Positions 45,575 to 55,102 of a stretch of 64,000 bases of DNA are shown in pieces. The stretch is taken from assembly GCF_004016445.2 (NCBI RefSeq), contig NZ_SADT02000001.1, positions 2,027,630 through 2,091,629 of the forward strand. Reading direction: 5' to 3'. Made by a program: the position numbers and the translations under genes. The notes under the pieces were generated by a model that saw only the letters and a program-made list of their open reading frames with translations, was not told the origin of the DNA and searched no databases. Source of the stretch: Mesorhizobium sp. M2E.F.Ca.ET.219.01.1.1 (GTDB lineage: Bacteria > Pseudomonadota > Alphaproteobacteria > Rhizobiales > Rhizobiaceae). Numbering within the stretch: the first letter of the stretch is position 1; every line of letters starts with the position of its first letter.

Positions 45575-45761
45575 GGCCCCGCACCCGAAAGCCAAGACCG
45601 CGGAGGCGTATCGTTTCAGGACGGCAATACTGGCACCGGCCTTGCAAGGCAGCCATTGCCGGGTTGATCTCCGGCAGCTCGTCGGGCTTGAGGCAGCTGT
45701 TGGGGGCCTCGCCCGGCGAGTTCCATGAAACCGGTGGAATGTAACCAACCGTGATATTCAT
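45549..45761 (-). CDS. Hypothetical small protein, doubtful
   Basis: 70 residues on the minus strand: MNITVGYIPPVSWNSPGEAP, then LKPDELPEINPAMAALQGRC and QYCRPETIRLRGLGF, with one CxxC. The last 12 residues read through the end of segment B, so the C-terminus is not original. No family recognised and ribosome site weak (AAGG). The rest of 45575-45987 has no better candidate. Confidence 0.25.
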   Translation of the reverse strand: MNITVGYIPPVSWNSPGEAPNSCLKPDELPEINPAMAALQGRCQYCRPETIRLRGLGFRVRGRVFDIAAP

Positions 45762-45862
45762 GCAGCCTTGCTAATGTAACCTCTGCATCGGCTGACTCCC
45801 CAACCCGGGAGTCGGCTAGGCCCGGCGGTTCAATCCAACGCACCCCAACAGAGCGCGGAACT

Positions 45863-45887
45863 GTCGGGCCGCTTATGGACAAGGCGT
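45863..45887. repeat. 25-bp repeat shared with 44934-44958
   Basis: GTCGGGCCGCTTATGGACAA GGCGT here and GTCGGGCCGCTCACGGACAA GGCGT at 44934 differ at two bases. Both lie in non-coding DNA beside segment B and mark another duplicated scrap within the rearranged stretch. Confidence 0.55.
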
Positions 45888-45987
45888 GGTTCCACAGGCC
45901 GATCCCTGCCCCTTCTATTTCGCTCCCGGCGTTGAACCTCCAAGTCGCACGAACGTTGAACGCTACCCATGACGTTTCGGAGCGCAA

Positions 45988-46275
45988 ATGACCAAACAAA
46001 TCGGATGGAACGATACGTACGGGCCAGCCAAGCTCTCAGCGAGGACGGACCAGGTGTCCAAAAGGTTTTTCGTCGAAGAGATGGCCGGCGATTTGCCGAC
46101 CGCAGGCCGCGAGATTACCGCGGAGACCCCTGAAGAGGCCGTCGCCCGCGTCATCAGCGATGCTGTTGTAGCTCCAGAGTGGGAAGCAGGCGCCGACGAG
46201 AAATGGGTTAGAGTGACGGATAGCGAGCGCGGCGTAATCTATCGATTTCAAATCCCGCTTAAGACGGCTGACTAG
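45988..46275 (+). CDS. Hypothetical protein, 95 residues
   Basis: MTKQIGWNDTYGPAKLSART, then KRFFVEEMAGDLPTAGREIT and PEEAVARVISDAVVAPEWEA to a stop. A GGAG ribosome site lies eight bases before the ATG and a hairpin follows the stop, so the frame has gene-like signals at both ends. Predicted small alpha/beta cytoplasmic protein with acidic character; no family recognised. Not part of the duplicated segments. Confidence 0.55.
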   Translation: MTKQIGWNDTYGPAKLSARTDQVSKRFFVEEMAGDLPTAGREITAETPEEAVARVISDAVVAPEWEAGADEKWVRVTDSERGVIYRFQIPLKTAD

Positions 46276-46303
46276 CGGCGCGCCCCTACGAGTCCGAAAT
46301 GAA

Positions 46304-46341
46304 GAGCCCGCTGCCACTCGGGAGAGATTGGCAACGGGCTC
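46304..46341 (+). terminator. Terminator-like hairpin after the 95-residue gene
   Basis: GAGCCCGCTGCC (46304-46315) pairs with GGCAACGGGCTC (46330-46341) apart from one mismatch, over a 14-base loop. It lies 29 bases past the stop at 46275. No long T run. Confidence 0.5.
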
Positions 46342-46462
46342 GACCGCTTGCTTATGCAATTCGCGGGCCGCAGTGGGGTTCCGATTCCGATAAGCATTCT
46401 TGATTTTTAATATTAGTTGAACCTAAAGTTATTCGCGGGGGTGTCGTGTTGGAGGATAATCG

Positions 46463-46693
46463 ATGTCAGGTAAACCACCCTCATTCCCGATGCCAAGCGA
46501 CGTGCTAAGCAAGCTTCCCGATCAAGCCGCCGGCCACCTTCCACCGGCCACCTTTGGCGCCGCTGTTGAGACCGCCTCTGCCGGCGATCATTTCGCTCCA
46601 CATGCGGACGTTTCGTTGCCGGAAAACGCGAGCACCGCTCTAGCAGACCATGGCTCGCACATTCCCGCTTTTGTGATCGATTGGCTGCTTTAA
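46463..46693 (+). CDS. Hypothetical protein, 76 residues
   Basis: MSGKPPSFPMPSDVLSKLPD, a Pro- and Ala-rich middle (HLPPATFGAAVETASAGDHF) and the end ADHGSHIPAFVIDWLL. The ATG follows GGAGG at the right distance. Preceding DNA is AT-rich (about 46385-46440). No domain is recognised; the C-terminus ends in a hydrophobic DWLL. Followed by segment C. Confidence 0.5.
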   Translation: MSGKPPSFPMPSDVLSKLPDQAAGHLPPATFGAAVETASAGDHFAPHADVSLPENASTALADHGSHIPAFVIDWLL

Positions 46694-46756
46694 CGAAAAA
46701 TCCCGTCGGCTACTTGGGAGATAGGGCGACGGACCGAAGTCGATGGGGCCCTCTGG

Positions 46757-46890
46757 ATCAATCTTGTCCTGTGCGACCGCATAAGGGCGGAACAGCAGCG
46801 GGTCGCGAGGCCAGGAAGCGGCTGGTGAAGATCGCTTCGACTGCCTCAGCCTGGCGGTGTGACTTCCCCAAGACAAAGGTGATCCCGCCG
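46757..46890 (+). pseudogene. Segment C: truncated, frameshifted copy of the coiled-coil gene
   Basis: The sequence from ATCAATCTTGTCCTGTGCGA to GCCGCG repeats the 3' half of copies A and B. It lacks the 5' half, has lost one base (GTCGCGAGGCC versus GTCGCGGAGGCC) and the stop codon (CCTGGCGG versus CCTGACGG). It is the copy still joined to the normal upstream region of the membrane gene at 46951. Confidence 0.65.
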
Positions 46891-46950
46891 CGTTGCCTTG
46901 TCCCTGGACAGGGGCATTGTTAAACTCGGGGCCCCGAGGGAGGCTCCAGG

Positions 46951-48096
46951 ATGGCACTTGACCTTTCGGTAGAGACCACGGCCCGTAAAGCGGCGACGCC
47001 GCCCGGCAGATATCTCTTCGGCCCGGTCGCCGATTTCCTCATGCTCGGCGGCAGCGCGTTTCTGATCCTGCCCGTGCTGTTCTTCGTGCCCCGCGAATAC
47101 GAAGGCCCGCTGGCCGCGACGATGGTTGTCGTGGCCTATCTGGTGAACTACCCGCATTTCGCCCATTCCTACCAGATCTTCTATCGCAATTTCGGCCGCA
47201 AGGCGCGCGGCGAGGGATACGACAGGAGCCTGCAGCTTCGCTACATTTTCGCCGGCGTCATCGTCCCGGTGATCATGGCGCTGTTCTTCGCCTATGGCGC
47301 GGCGACGTCGAACACGCGGCTGCTCGGCTTCGCGGCAAATGCGATGTTCTTCTTCGTCGGCTGGCACTACGTCAAGCAAGGCTACGGCATGCTGATGGTC
47401 GACGCCGTCCTGAAGCGCAAATGCTTCGACGACCGGGACAAGAAGGTGCTGCTCGTCAACAGCTACGCGGTGTGGATCCTTGCCTGGCTGCAGACCAACA
47501 CGGCCGTGACACAAGGGCAGTATTACGGCCTTCAATATTACACCTTCGCGGCGCCGTCCTGGATCACCGATATTGCCGTCCTTGCGGCCGTCGGATCGAC
47601 GGCGGCCACGGTTCTGATGCTGATCAACCGCTGGCGACGGAATGGCGGCGGCCTGCCTTACAATGGCATCGTCGCCTATAGCGCCTCGCTCTATCTCTGG
47701 ATCCTGATTGCCAGGATAAACCCGCTCTGGCTGCTGGTGGTGCCGGCGCTGCACTCGCTGCAATATCTGGCCGTGGTGTGGCGCTATCAGACCAATGTCG
47801 AGCGTGACGTCTCGGATGCCGCGAGCGACCCGGAGCCGAAAATACTATCGGTGCTCGGGCCTCGCTACAGGCTGCGGGTGCTGGGGTTCATCATCGGGGG
47901 TGGGGCGCTTGGCTATCTCGGCTTCTGGCTGATCCCGTTCGTGCTGACCGCCCTGGTCCCCTACGACAAACAGGTGCTCGGTTCGTCGCTGTTCTTCTTC
48001 ATCGTGCTGATCTTCATCAACGTGCACCACTACTTCCTCGACAATGTGATGTGGCGCCGCGGCAATCCGGAAGTGTCGAAATATTTGTTTCGGTAG
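46951..48096 (+). CDS. Histidine-rich polytopic membrane protein of unknown function
   Basis: 381 residues with about eight membrane helices. Histidines sit in four conserved-looking places: VNYPHFAHSYQIFYR, FFVGWHYVKQGYGML, VVPALHSLQYLAVVWRY and FINVHHYFLDNVMWRR. This recalls di-iron or haem membrane enzymes such as fatty acid desaturases or Brp/Blh beta-carotene oxygenases, but only by pattern. A cytoplasmic linker YQTNVERDVSDAASDPEPK lies between helices. Part of its 5' region (47213-47324) is duplicated in segments A and B. Start ATG 46951 after GGGAGG. Confidence 0.7.
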   Translation: MALDLSVETTARKAATPPGRYLFGPVADFLMLGGSAFLILPVLFFVPREYEGPLAATMVVVAYLVNYPHFAHSYQIFYRNFGRKARGEGYDRSLQLRYIFAGVIVPVIMALFFAYGAATSNTRLLGFAANAMFFFVGWHYVKQGYGMLMVDAVLKRKCFDDRDKKVLLVNSYAVWILAWLQTNTAVTQGQYYGLQYYTFAAPSWITDIAVLAAVGSTAATVLMLINRWRRNGGGLPYNGIVAYSASLYLWILIARINPLWLLVVPALHSLQYLAVVWRYQTNVERDVSDAASDPEPKILSVLGPRYRLRVLGFIIGGGALGYLGFWLIPFVLTALVPYDKQVLGSSLFFFIVLIFINVHHYFLDNVMWRRGNPEVSKYLFR

Positions 48097-48126
48097 GGAA
48101 ATTCGGGCCGGCAGGCGACGCCGAGG

Positions 48127-49254
48127 TCACGCGATCAGCGATACATTTCCGCCGGCGTGGCGCTCGAGCCGCCCGGCAAGGTCGAGTTCCAGAAGCACCA
48201 TGGCAATCTGCGCGGCGCTCACTCCGGTGTGGCGGATGATGTCGTCCACTGCGATGGGCGTGGGCCCGAGCGCCTCCAGCACGTCGGCGCGGTCGTTTTC
48301 ACCGGGTGGCGGCATGGCCGACATGTCGGGCGCCTCGGCCAGCGGCGTGGTTCTTGGAGCGCGGGTGCCGGCTAGCGGTGCCAGCGCGCCGAGCACGTCG
48401 GCGGCTTCGGTGACCAGCGTGACGCCGTCCTTGAGCAGGGCGTTGCAGCCGGCGGCGCGTGGGTCGAGTGGCGAGCCTGGCACGGCAAAGACCAGCCGGC
48501 CCATTTCATTGGCGAGGCGTGCGCTGATCAGCGAGCCGGAGCGTTGCGCGGCTTCGACCACCACCAGGCCGAGGGCCATGCCGGCGACAAGGCGGTTGCG
48601 GCGCGGGAAATCCTGGGCGCGCGGCTGCCAGGCGAAGGGCATTTCCGAAACGATGGCGCCGCCGCGATCGGCGATCTCGTCGCACAGGCCGGCATTCTCG
48701 GGCGGGTAGGGGACATCGAGCCCGCCGGCCAGAACGCCGATGGTTCCAGTCGAAACGCTGCCTTTGTGCGCGGCCGTATCGATGCCGCGCGCCAGGCCCG
48801 ACACGATGGCGTAGCCTTCACGGGCGAGGTCGGCTGCCAGCATGCGTGCCATCTTGATGCCGGCCAGCGAGGCGTTGCGGGCGCCGACGATCGCCACTGC
48901 CGGCAGGCGGAAGACCGCGCCTTCGCCTCTCACCGCCAGCAGCGGCGGTGGGTTGTCGAGGGTCTTCAACAAGGGCGGATAATCTACTTCTCCGATACCC
49001 ACGAAGCGCGCGCCGGCGCGCCGGGCGGCGTCCAGTTCGGCCTCGGCTTCGGCGACGGAGGGGATGCGGACGATACGGTTGGCGCCGCCGGAGATCATCA
49101 ATTCGGGCAGCATTTCGAGTGCTGCTTCGGCCGAGCCGAAGCGGTTGATCAGCTCGCGAAACGAGGCCGGCCCGACATTGGGCGTGCGGATCAGCCGAAG
49201 CCAGGCAAGCCGCTGCCGGTCGCTGAGACGCGGGCCGGCGGCCGGAGCGCTCAT
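48127..49254 (-). CDS. dprA: DNA-processing protein DprA
   Basis: 375 residues. An N-terminal SAM-like region ([20 protein letters not shown]) leads into the Rossmann-like DprA core with [40 protein letters not shown] and [21 protein letters not shown]-terminal winged-helix ([20 protein letters not shown]) is present. It loads RecA on incoming single strands during transformation. Its start overlaps the plsY stop by four bases. Confidence 0.93.
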   Translation of the reverse strand: MSAPAAGPRLSDRQRLAWLRLIRTPNVGPASFRELINRFGSAEAALEMLPELMISGGANRIVRIPSVAEAEAELDAARRAGARFVGIGEVDYPPLLKTLDNPPPLLAVRGEGAVFRLPAVAIVGARNASLAGIKMARMLAADLAREGYAIVSGLARGIDTAAHKGSVSTGTIGVLAGGLDVPYPPENAGLCDEIADRGGAIVSEMPFAWQPRAQDFPRRNRLVAGMALGLVVVEAAQRSGSLISARLANEMGRLVFAVPGSPLDPRAAGCNALLKDGVTLVTEAADVLGALAPLAGTRAPRTTPLAEAPDMSAMPPPGENDRADVLEALGPTPIAVDDIIRHTGVSAAQIAMVLLELDLAGRLERHAGGNVSLIA

Positions 49255-49832
49255 CCCTTCGCCCCGATCTTGCCTTCGGTGCCGGCCAGCAGCCGCGAGA
49301 TGTTGGCATGATGCTTGATGATGACGATCAGGCTCATCACGGCGAACAGGCCGGCGATCTGCGGCGTGCTGATGAAATAGAGCGCGACCGGCACGATGAA
49401 CGCCGCCGTCAGTGCGGCCAGCGAGGAATAGCGGAACAGGAAGGCCATCGCGAGCCAGACGACGGCGAAGACGAGCATGCCTTGCCAGGCGAGGCCGAGC
49501 AGCACGCCGAGATAGGTTGCGACGCCCTTGCCGCCCTTGAAGCCGAGCCAGACCGGGAAGAGATGGCCGAGGAAGGCGCCGAAGCCGGCCGCCAGTCCGA
49601 AGTCCGGCGAAAAATGCCCGGCGACCAGCGCGGCGGCCGTGCCCTTCAGCGCGTCGAGCAGCAGTGTTGCGGCAGCGAGCCCCTTATTGCCCGTCCTCAG
49701 CACATTGGTCGCGCCGATATTGCCGGAACCGATCTTGCGGACGTCGCCGAGACCGGCAGCGCGGGTGATCAGAAGCCCGAATGGGATCGAGCCGAGCAGA
49801 TAGCCGAAGACGAGCGCGATCGCGTAACCCAT
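49251..49832 (-). CDS. plsY: Acyl-phosphate glycerol-3-phosphate acyltransferase
   Basis: 193 residues with five membrane helices. Conserved PlsY motifs are visible: [34 protein letters not shown] and [20 protein letters not shown]. It makes lysophosphatidic acid from acyl-phosphate and glycerol 3-phosphate at the inner membrane. Co-directional and overlapping with dprA, and following pyrC after a 177-base gap. This dprA-plsY-pyrC-pyrB order is common in rhizobia. Confidence 0.94.
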   Translation of the reverse strand: MGYAIALVFGYLLGSIPFGLLITRAAGLGDVRKIGSGNIGATNVLRTGNKGLAAATLLLDALKGTAAALVAGHFSPDFGLAAGFGAFLGHLFPVWLGFKGGKGVATYLGVLLGLAWQGMLVFAVVWLAMAFLFRYSSLAALTAAFIVPVALYFISTPQIAGLFAVMSLIVIIKHHANISRLLAGTEGKIGAKG

Positions 49833-50009
49833 CGTTTCCCCCTTATTCTTTTGTCCCGGCTCTCACCTTACGATTGATCCAATTTGCGTTATGCAACTCT
49901 GGTTTGCAATAGCTGGCGCTGCTCGAGCATCGGTCGGGCATAATGGTAGAGTTGAGAGGGTTCGCCAAGCAACTCTGTGCCTACAGGCTCGCCAGGGCCG
50001 AAGGGCGGT

Positions 50010-51296
50010 CTATCCGGAAAACACCGTGCGGCCCGCGACCACCGTCTGCAGGACCTTGCCCTGGAGGCGCGCACCTTCGAAACAGGTGTTCTTCGAGCGC
50101 GAGTGCAGGCCGCTTTCGCTTACGATCCATGGCTCGTCGAGATCGACGACCGCGAGATCGGCCGGCGCGCCCGGCCGCAGCGTGCCGCCCGGCAGGCCGA
50201 ACAGTCTCGCCGGCGCGGTGGACAGCGTCTCGATCAGCCTGAGCAGCGGCACATCGCCATTGTGGTAGAGCCGAAGCGCCGCGCCAAGCAGCGTCTCCAG
50301 CCCGATGGCGCCGGCAGCGGCATCGGCGAAGGGCAGGCGCTTGGTGTCGACGTCTTGCGGGTCGTGCGAGGAGACGATGATGTCGATCGTGCCGTCCTTG
50401 ACCGCTTCGATCATCGACAGGCGGTCGTCCTCGGCGCGCAAGGGCGGGGTCAGCCGGAAGAAGGTGCGGTATTCGCCGACATCGTTCTCGTTGAGCGACA
50501 GATTGTGGATGGCGACCCCAGCCGTGACATTGGCGCCGTCGGTCTTGGCCCGGTTCACCGCGCCGGCCGCCATCTCGGACGAGATCTTGGCGGCGTGATA
50601 GGCGCCGCCGGTCAGCCGGGCCAATGCCAGGTCGCGTTCGAGCGGGATCAGCTCGGCCTCGCGCGGAATGCCCGACAGGCCGAGCCAGCTCGCATAGAGC
50701 CCCTCATTCATGACGCCGGACGAGGCAAGATTGGCGTCCTGCGTCTCATGCGCGATCACGCCGCCGAAATCGCGCGCATAGGTCAGCGCGCGGCGCATCA
50801 CCAGCGCGTTGGCGATCGTGTGCCGGCCGTCGGTGTAGGCGACGGCGCCGGCCTCGCGCAGCAGGCCGAATTCGGTCATCTCGCGGCCTTCGAGGCCCTT
50901 GGTGATCGCGGCCGCGGGGAAGATGTTCACGCTTGCGGTATCGCGGGCCGTGCGCAGCACGAACTCGACCAGCGCCACATTGTCGATCACCGGATCGGTA
51001 TCCGGCATCATGACGATGGAGGTGACGCCGCCCGCCGCCGCCGCCACGCTTGCCGAAGCGATGGTCTCGCGATGCTCGCCGCCGGGTTCGCCGATGAAGA
51101 CGCGAGCGTCGACAAGCCCCGGAATGATCGTCTTGCCGGCGCAGTCGACGACGGTGGCGCCTTCCGGCACGCCCTGGTTCAATGCGGCTTTCCCGGCCGC
51201 GACGATCTTGCGGCCGTCGACGATGACGCTGCCGATCTCGTCCACGCCGCGCGACGGGTCGACGATGTGCGCCTTGCTGAAGACGGTCACGCTCAT
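50010..51296 (-). CDS. pyrC: Dihydroorotase-like protein lacking the metal site
   Basis: 428 residues, amidohydrolase fold, translated with pyrB (ATGA overlap). The expected metal motif DxHxH after PGLVD reads [10 protein letters not shown]: Arg65 and Phe67 instead of the two His, and Gly69 for the substrate Arg. The later His strand reads YHAAKISS (Lys for the ligand His) and the final Asp region reads VSSHDPQD in place of TDHAPH. So it is probably a non-catalytic partner of aspartate carbamoyltransferase, like PyrC' of Pseudomonas, with an active dihydroorotase encoded elsewhere. Confidence 0.85.
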   Translation of the reverse strand: MSVTVFSKAHIVDPSRGVDEIGSVIVDGRKIVAAGKAALNQGVPEGATVVDCAGKTIIPGLVDARVFIGEPGGEHRETIASASVAAAAGGVTSIVMMPDTDPVIDNVALVEFVLRTARDTASVNIFPAAAITKGLEGREMTEFGLLREAGAVAYTDGRHTIANALVMRRALTYARDFGGVIAHETQDANLASSGVMNEGLYASWLGLSGIPREAELIPLERDLALARLTGGAYHAAKISSEMAAGAVNRAKTDGANVTAGVAIHNLSLNENDVGEYRTFFRLTPPLRAEDDRLSMIEAVKDGTIDIIVSSHDPQDVDTKRLPFADAAAGAIGLETLLGAALRLYHNGDVPLLRLIETLSTAPARLFGLPGGTLRPGAPADLAVVDLDEPWIVSESGLHSRSKNTCFEGARLQGKVLQTVVAGRTVFSG

Positions 51297-52258
51297 GCGC
51301 CGCGCCCCTCATGGTTGCGGCGCGGGTCGAGCAGCGCCTCCATGACCGCCATGCGCACGGCGACCCCCATCTCCACCTGTTCCTGGATGACGCTTTGCGG
51401 TCCGTCGGCGATTTCGGAGGCGATCTCGACGCCGCGGTTCATCGGGCCGGGATGCATGACCAGCGCATCGTCCTTGGCGGCTTTCAGCTTTTCGGCATCC
51501 AGGCCGAAATAGCGGAAATATTCGCGGATCGACGGCACGAAGGCGCCTTCCATGCGCTCGCGCTGCAGGCGCAGCATCATCACCACGTCGGCATCCTTGA
51601 GGCCTTCGGCCATCGAACGTGACACGATCACGCCCATCCGGTCGATGCCGGAGGGCAGCAGCGTCGAAGGCGCCACGACGCGCACCTGCGCGCCCAGCGC
51701 GTTCAACAGCATGATGTTGGATCGGGCGACGCGCGAATGCAGGATGTCGCCGCAGATCGCCACGATCAGCTTCGACAGCGGGCCTTTGGCGCGGCGGATG
51801 GTCAGCGCGTCGAGCAGCGCCTGCGTCGGGTGCTCATGCGCGCCATCGCCGGCATTGACCACGGAGCAGCCGACCTTCTGGGCGAGCAGGGCAGCGGCAC
51901 CCGCCGACTGATGGCGGATGATCAGGATGTCCGGCCGCATGGCGTTGAGGGTCATCGCCGTGTCGATCAGCGTCTCGCCCTTCTTCACGGAGGAACTTGC
52001 CACCGACATGTTCATGACGTCGGCGCCGAGACGCTTGCCGGCCAGCTCGAAGGAGGATTGCGTGCGGGTCGATGCCTCGTAGAACAGGTTGATCTGCGTG
52101 CGGCCGCGCAGCGTCGAGGTCTTCTTTTCTGGCTGGCGCGAGATCGACACGGCCCGGTCGGCGCGATCGAGCAGCAGCTCGATGTCGGCCGGGGAAAGAT
52201 CGCGGATGCCCAGAAGATGGCGGTGGGGGAAGAGCGGCAGGGACGAAGCGTCGGTCAT
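51293..52258 (-). CDS. pyrB: Aspartate carbamoyltransferase catalytic subunit
   Basis: 321 residues. Carbamoyl phosphate loops are intact: [20 protein letters not shown] and [13 protein letters not shown]. The aspartate-side [20 protein letters not shown] and [17 protein letters not shown] are typical. It makes carbamoyl aspartate in pyrimidine synthesis. Without pyrI nearby it is likely to form a dodecamer with the degenerate PyrC encoded just downstream. Confidence 0.95.
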   Translation of the reverse strand: MTDASSLPLFPHRHLLGIRDLSPADIELLLDRADRAVSISRQPEKKTSTLRGRTQINLFYEASTRTQSSFELAGKRLGADVMNMSVASSSVKKGETLIDTAMTLNAMRPDILIIRHQSAGAAALLAQKVGCSVVNAGDGAHEHPTQALLDALTIRRAKGPLSKLIVAICGDILHSRVARSNIMLLNALGAQVRVVAPSTLLPSGIDRMGVIVSRSMAEGLKDADVVMMLRLQRERMEGAFVPSIREYFRYFGLDAEKLKAAKDDALVMHPGPMNRGVEIASEIADGPQSVIQEQVEMGVAVRMAVMEALLDPRRNHEGRGA

Positions 52259-52420
52259 CTCAAGGCGCTGCTATAGGGTGCGCTCCGGCCTGCCGCAAGC
52301 GCCAGCTTTGGATTGCGGGCGTTCTCCCCGGTATTTTCGTCGCGCGTGCCGTAACGCTTGGGCTATAAGGCCGGATGGCCTCGGATTCGTGATCGCGGCC
52401 TTGGGATGTAAGGAAGACGC

Positions 52421-54049
52421 GTGACCGACGAGGTGATCAACCAGCCGCCGCCGCTGACGGGCGGCAACGCATGGCGGGGCGATCCGTTGCTCATCCAGCT
52501 TGCCGAGCGTTTTTCCGACCCCGTGCGCAAGGATCTCGACGGGCTTGGCCGGTTCGTGATGACGCAGGAGGCGCAGGAGCTTGCCCGCCTCGCCAACACC
52601 GACACGCCGAAATTGCGCACGCATGACCGCCAGGGCCGGCGCCTCGACCTGGTCGAATACCATCCAGCCTATCACGCCTTGATGCGCCGCTCGGTTGCCG
52701 GCGGCCTGCATTCTTCCGTCTGGGAGAACGGCGATGCCGAGATCGGCCGCCGCCACCAGGTGAGGGCGGCGCGCTTCTATCTGACCGCTGAGCTCGAGAC
52801 CGGGCATCTGTGCCCCATCACCATGACCAGCGCGTCACTGGCGGCGCTGATGGCAAGCCCAAAACTTTTCCGCGAATGGGCGCCGCGCGTGACGACGCGC
52901 AAATACGACCAGACGCAGAAGCCGCCGGTGCAGAAGACCGGGCTGACGCTCGGCATGGGCATGACCGAGAAGCAGGGCGGTACGGATGTGCGCGCCAACA
53001 CCACCAGGGCGGAGCGCACCGGCAGCGGTTTTTATCGGCTCACCGGCCATAAATGGTTCATGTCGGCGCCGATGTCGGATGCCTTCCTGGTGCTCGGTCA
53101 GGCACCGGAGGGGCTGTCCTGCTTCCTCGTCCCGCGCATCCTGGGCGACGGGTCCGGCAACGGCTTCCGCTTCCAGCGGCTGAAGGACAAGCTCGGCAAC
53201 CGCTCCAACGCCTCGTCGGAGGTGGAGTTCGTCAACGCGATCGGCGAGATGGTCGGCGATCCGGGCGCGGGCGTGAAGACCATCATGGACATGGTGACGC
53301 TGACGAGGCTCGACTGCGCGGTCGCTTCCTCGGCGCTGATGCGGGCCGGGCTCGCCGAGGCCGTCCACCACACGCGCCACCGCCAGGTGTTCGGCTCAAA
53401 CCTGATAGACCAGCCGCTGATGCAGCGGGTTCTGGCCGACATGGCGCTCGACGTCGCCGCGGCCACGGCGCTGTCGTTCCGGCTGGCGCGCTCCTTCGAC
53501 GAGGCGGCGAGCGATCGTGGCGAGGCGGCCTTTGCCCGCGCCATGACGCCTGTGGTCAAATACTGGGTCTGCAAGATCGCGCCGGCGCTGCTCTACGAGG
53601 CGATGGAGTGCCTCGGCGGCAACGGCTATGTCGAGGAAGCGCCGCTTGCCCGCTATTATCGCGAAGCGCCGGTCAACGCGATCTGGGAAGGCTCGGGCAA
53701 TGTCATGGCGCTCGACGTGCTGCGCGTGCTTGGCCGCGCGCCCGGGCTGTTCGAGGAAGTGCTGGCCGGCATCGACCGCGATCTCGGCACCGGCGGACGC
53801 GGCACGATCGGCGTGCTGAAGGCGGCGATGCAGGTCGCCTCGACCGACCAGGGGTCGGCGCGCCTCTTGACGGAACAACTCGCGCTTTCGGCCGCCGCGG
53901 CGGAGCTGCGCCGGCTGGGAGCAGGGCGGATCGCCGACGCCTTCGTCGAAACGCGGCTCGGCGGCCAGTGGCGCACCACCTACGGCATGCTCGATTCGCG
54001 CCACGATGCGCGCATGATCATCGATACGCTCTATCCGCCGGTGATCTGA
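52421..54049 (+). CDS. Acyl-CoA dehydrogenase, AidB-like
   Basis: 542 residues from GTG 52421, longer than ordinary acyl-CoA dehydrogenases and close in plan to AidB/isovaleryl-type members. Flavin segments are LTLGMGMTEKQGGTDVRANT and YRLTGHKWFMSAPMSDAFLV, and the C-terminal helical bundle has MECLGGNGYVEEAPLARYYR and VNAIWEGSGNVMALDVLRVL. The substrate is not known; AidB also binds DNA and protects against alkylation in E. coli, which cannot be inferred here. Confidence 0.88.
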   Translation: MTDEVINQPPPLTGGNAWRGDPLLIQLAERFSDPVRKDLDGLGRFVMTQEAQELARLANTDTPKLRTHDRQGRRLDLVEYHPAYHALMRRSVAGGLHSSVWENGDAEIGRRHQVRAARFYLTAELETGHLCPITMTSASLAALMASPKLFREWAPRVTTRKYDQTQKPPVQKTGLTLGMGMTEKQGGTDVRANTTRAERTGSGFYRLTGHKWFMSAPMSDAFLVLGQAPEGLSCFLVPRILGDGSGNGFRFQRLKDKLGNRSNASSEVEFVNAIGEMVGDPGAGVKTIMDMVTLTRLDCAVASSALMRAGLAEAVHHTRHRQVFGSNLIDQPLMQRVLADMALDVAAATALSFRLARSFDEAASDRGEAAFARAMTPVVKYWVCKIAPALLYEAMECLGGNGYVEEAPLARYYREAPVNAIWEGSGNVMALDVLRVLGRAPGLFEEVLAGIDRDLGTGGRGTIGVLKAAMQVASTDQGSARLLTEQLALSAAAAELRRLGAGRIADAFVETRLGGQWRTTYGMLDSRHDARMIIDTLYPPVI

Positions 54050-54170
54050 TCCACCTTTCCAACGCCGATTGCCGGCCTGTGGATAGCCGTTAACCTTAAC
54101 AAATGGTTTCCATTGCGGCGGACCTTCGCAAAGCCCAATCTCCGCTTGCTGGAGTAGGGAAGGGTTAACC

Positions 54171-54761
54171 ATGGCCCGGGCTCCGCGAAGCAGGATCCTT
54201 ATGCGGCACGTGTTGAGCTCAGTTCTGGCCTTGCATTGGGCGGTGGTTTTCGCCCTGCTTGCCTATGTCTGCATGGACGGCAGCCGGGGCATAGCAGCGG
54301 CGCTTGGCGTGCTTGGCCTCTCAATCCAGGGCGGCCGGTTTCCGCAGCTTGAAAATGTTGCCGTGGTCGCGCCGCTTTCGGTCGCGCTCCTGACCGTCGC
54401 GGTGTTGTTCTGCTGGGCCTTTGTCGAAACGCTGCTCAACGGCGCGGCAAGGCTGGACGCGGGTGAGAGCGTCGCCCGGGTCGCCTTCATCTTCGCATCG
54501 TCCCTGCTTTCGCTGATTCTCATCGGCGGCGTGGCGCAAGGCATCGACGGCCTGTTCGTGATCGTCGGCATTCAGATGACGGCACTGCTTGCCTCCTATG
54601 TCGCGGTGACGGCCGAACGCCGCTCCGCCATTGCCGCCGCAATGAATCTGCCCCAAGGCGATGTTCGTGCCGCCTCGCGCATGGCGATGGGGGCTGCGCA
54701 CAGCTCCTTGCTTTCGCGCATATCAGGCCGTCCGGAAAACAAACCTGGAGGCAGCCGCTGA
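54171..54761 (+). CDS. Hypothetical membrane protein
   Basis: 196 residues with four hydrophobic helices: LALHWAVVFALLAYVCMDG, VVAPLSVALLTVAVLFCWAF, VAFIFASSLLSLILIGGVAQ and LFVIVGIQMTALLASYVAV. The cytoplasmic tail is basic. No family recognised. Its stop shares a base with the next start (TGATG), so both are co-translated. A ribosome site AAGGG lies before the ATG at 54171. Confidence 0.6.
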   Translation: MARAPRSRILMRHVLSSVLALHWAVVFALLAYVCMDGSRGIAAALGVLGLSIQGGRFPQLENVAVVAPLSVALLTVAVLFCWAFVETLLNGAARLDAGESVARVAFIFASSLLSLILIGGVAQGIDGLFVIVGIQMTALLASYVAVTAERRSAIAAAMNLPQGDVRAASRMAMGAAHSSLLSRISGRPENKPGGSR

Positions 54762-55102
54762 TGCGCACGCTGTTCACACTCTGGGCTGCTCCGATGGCCA
54801 TCTTCTGGGGATGGTTCTTCCTGTCGGCCAACGACATGAATTTCGGCTATGTGATGCTGAGCCGACAGGTGCACGATTTCGCCTTCCAGCTTTATGGCCA
54901 GATGCTAGGCGTCGACCCGGCCATCATCCCTGGCATGGTGGCGCGAACCTGCGTTTTCGACTTTTTCCTGCTGATGGGGCTGTGGGCCTTCCGCCGCCGG
55001 CGCAACATCGCCGAATGGATCAGGCAGCGCCGGCAGGGCAATATCAGCGAAGACGGTCTTGCCGGAGCGACTGAAGCCGGTCCAACGCTCCCTGCAGAAT
55101 AA
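54761..55102 (+). CDS. DUF6105-like small membrane protein
   Basis: 113 residues with two helices: [20 protein letters not shown] and [20 protein letters not shown]. The [20 protein letters not shown] loop is distinctive and resembles DUF6105. Its last 59 bases overlap the 3' end of ruvX on the other strand, a convergent overlap. Function unknown; translated with the gene before it. Confidence 0.6.
   Translation: MRTLFTLWAAPMAIFWGWFFLSANDMNFGYVMLSRQVHDFAFQLYGQMLGVDPAIIPGMVARTCVFDFFLLMGLWAFRRRRNIAEWIRQRRQGNISEDGLAGATEAGPTLPAE

Noticed and set aside
42721..46950. Genomic island integrated at tRNA-Lys
   Set aside because: The setting is suggestive, but no integrase, no direct repeat of the tRNA 3' end and no mobility gene was found; internal duplications explain the region better.
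54090..54110. CtrA site (TTAA-N7-TTAAC)
   Set aside because: The sequence GTTAACCTTAAC has only two bases between half-sites, not seven.
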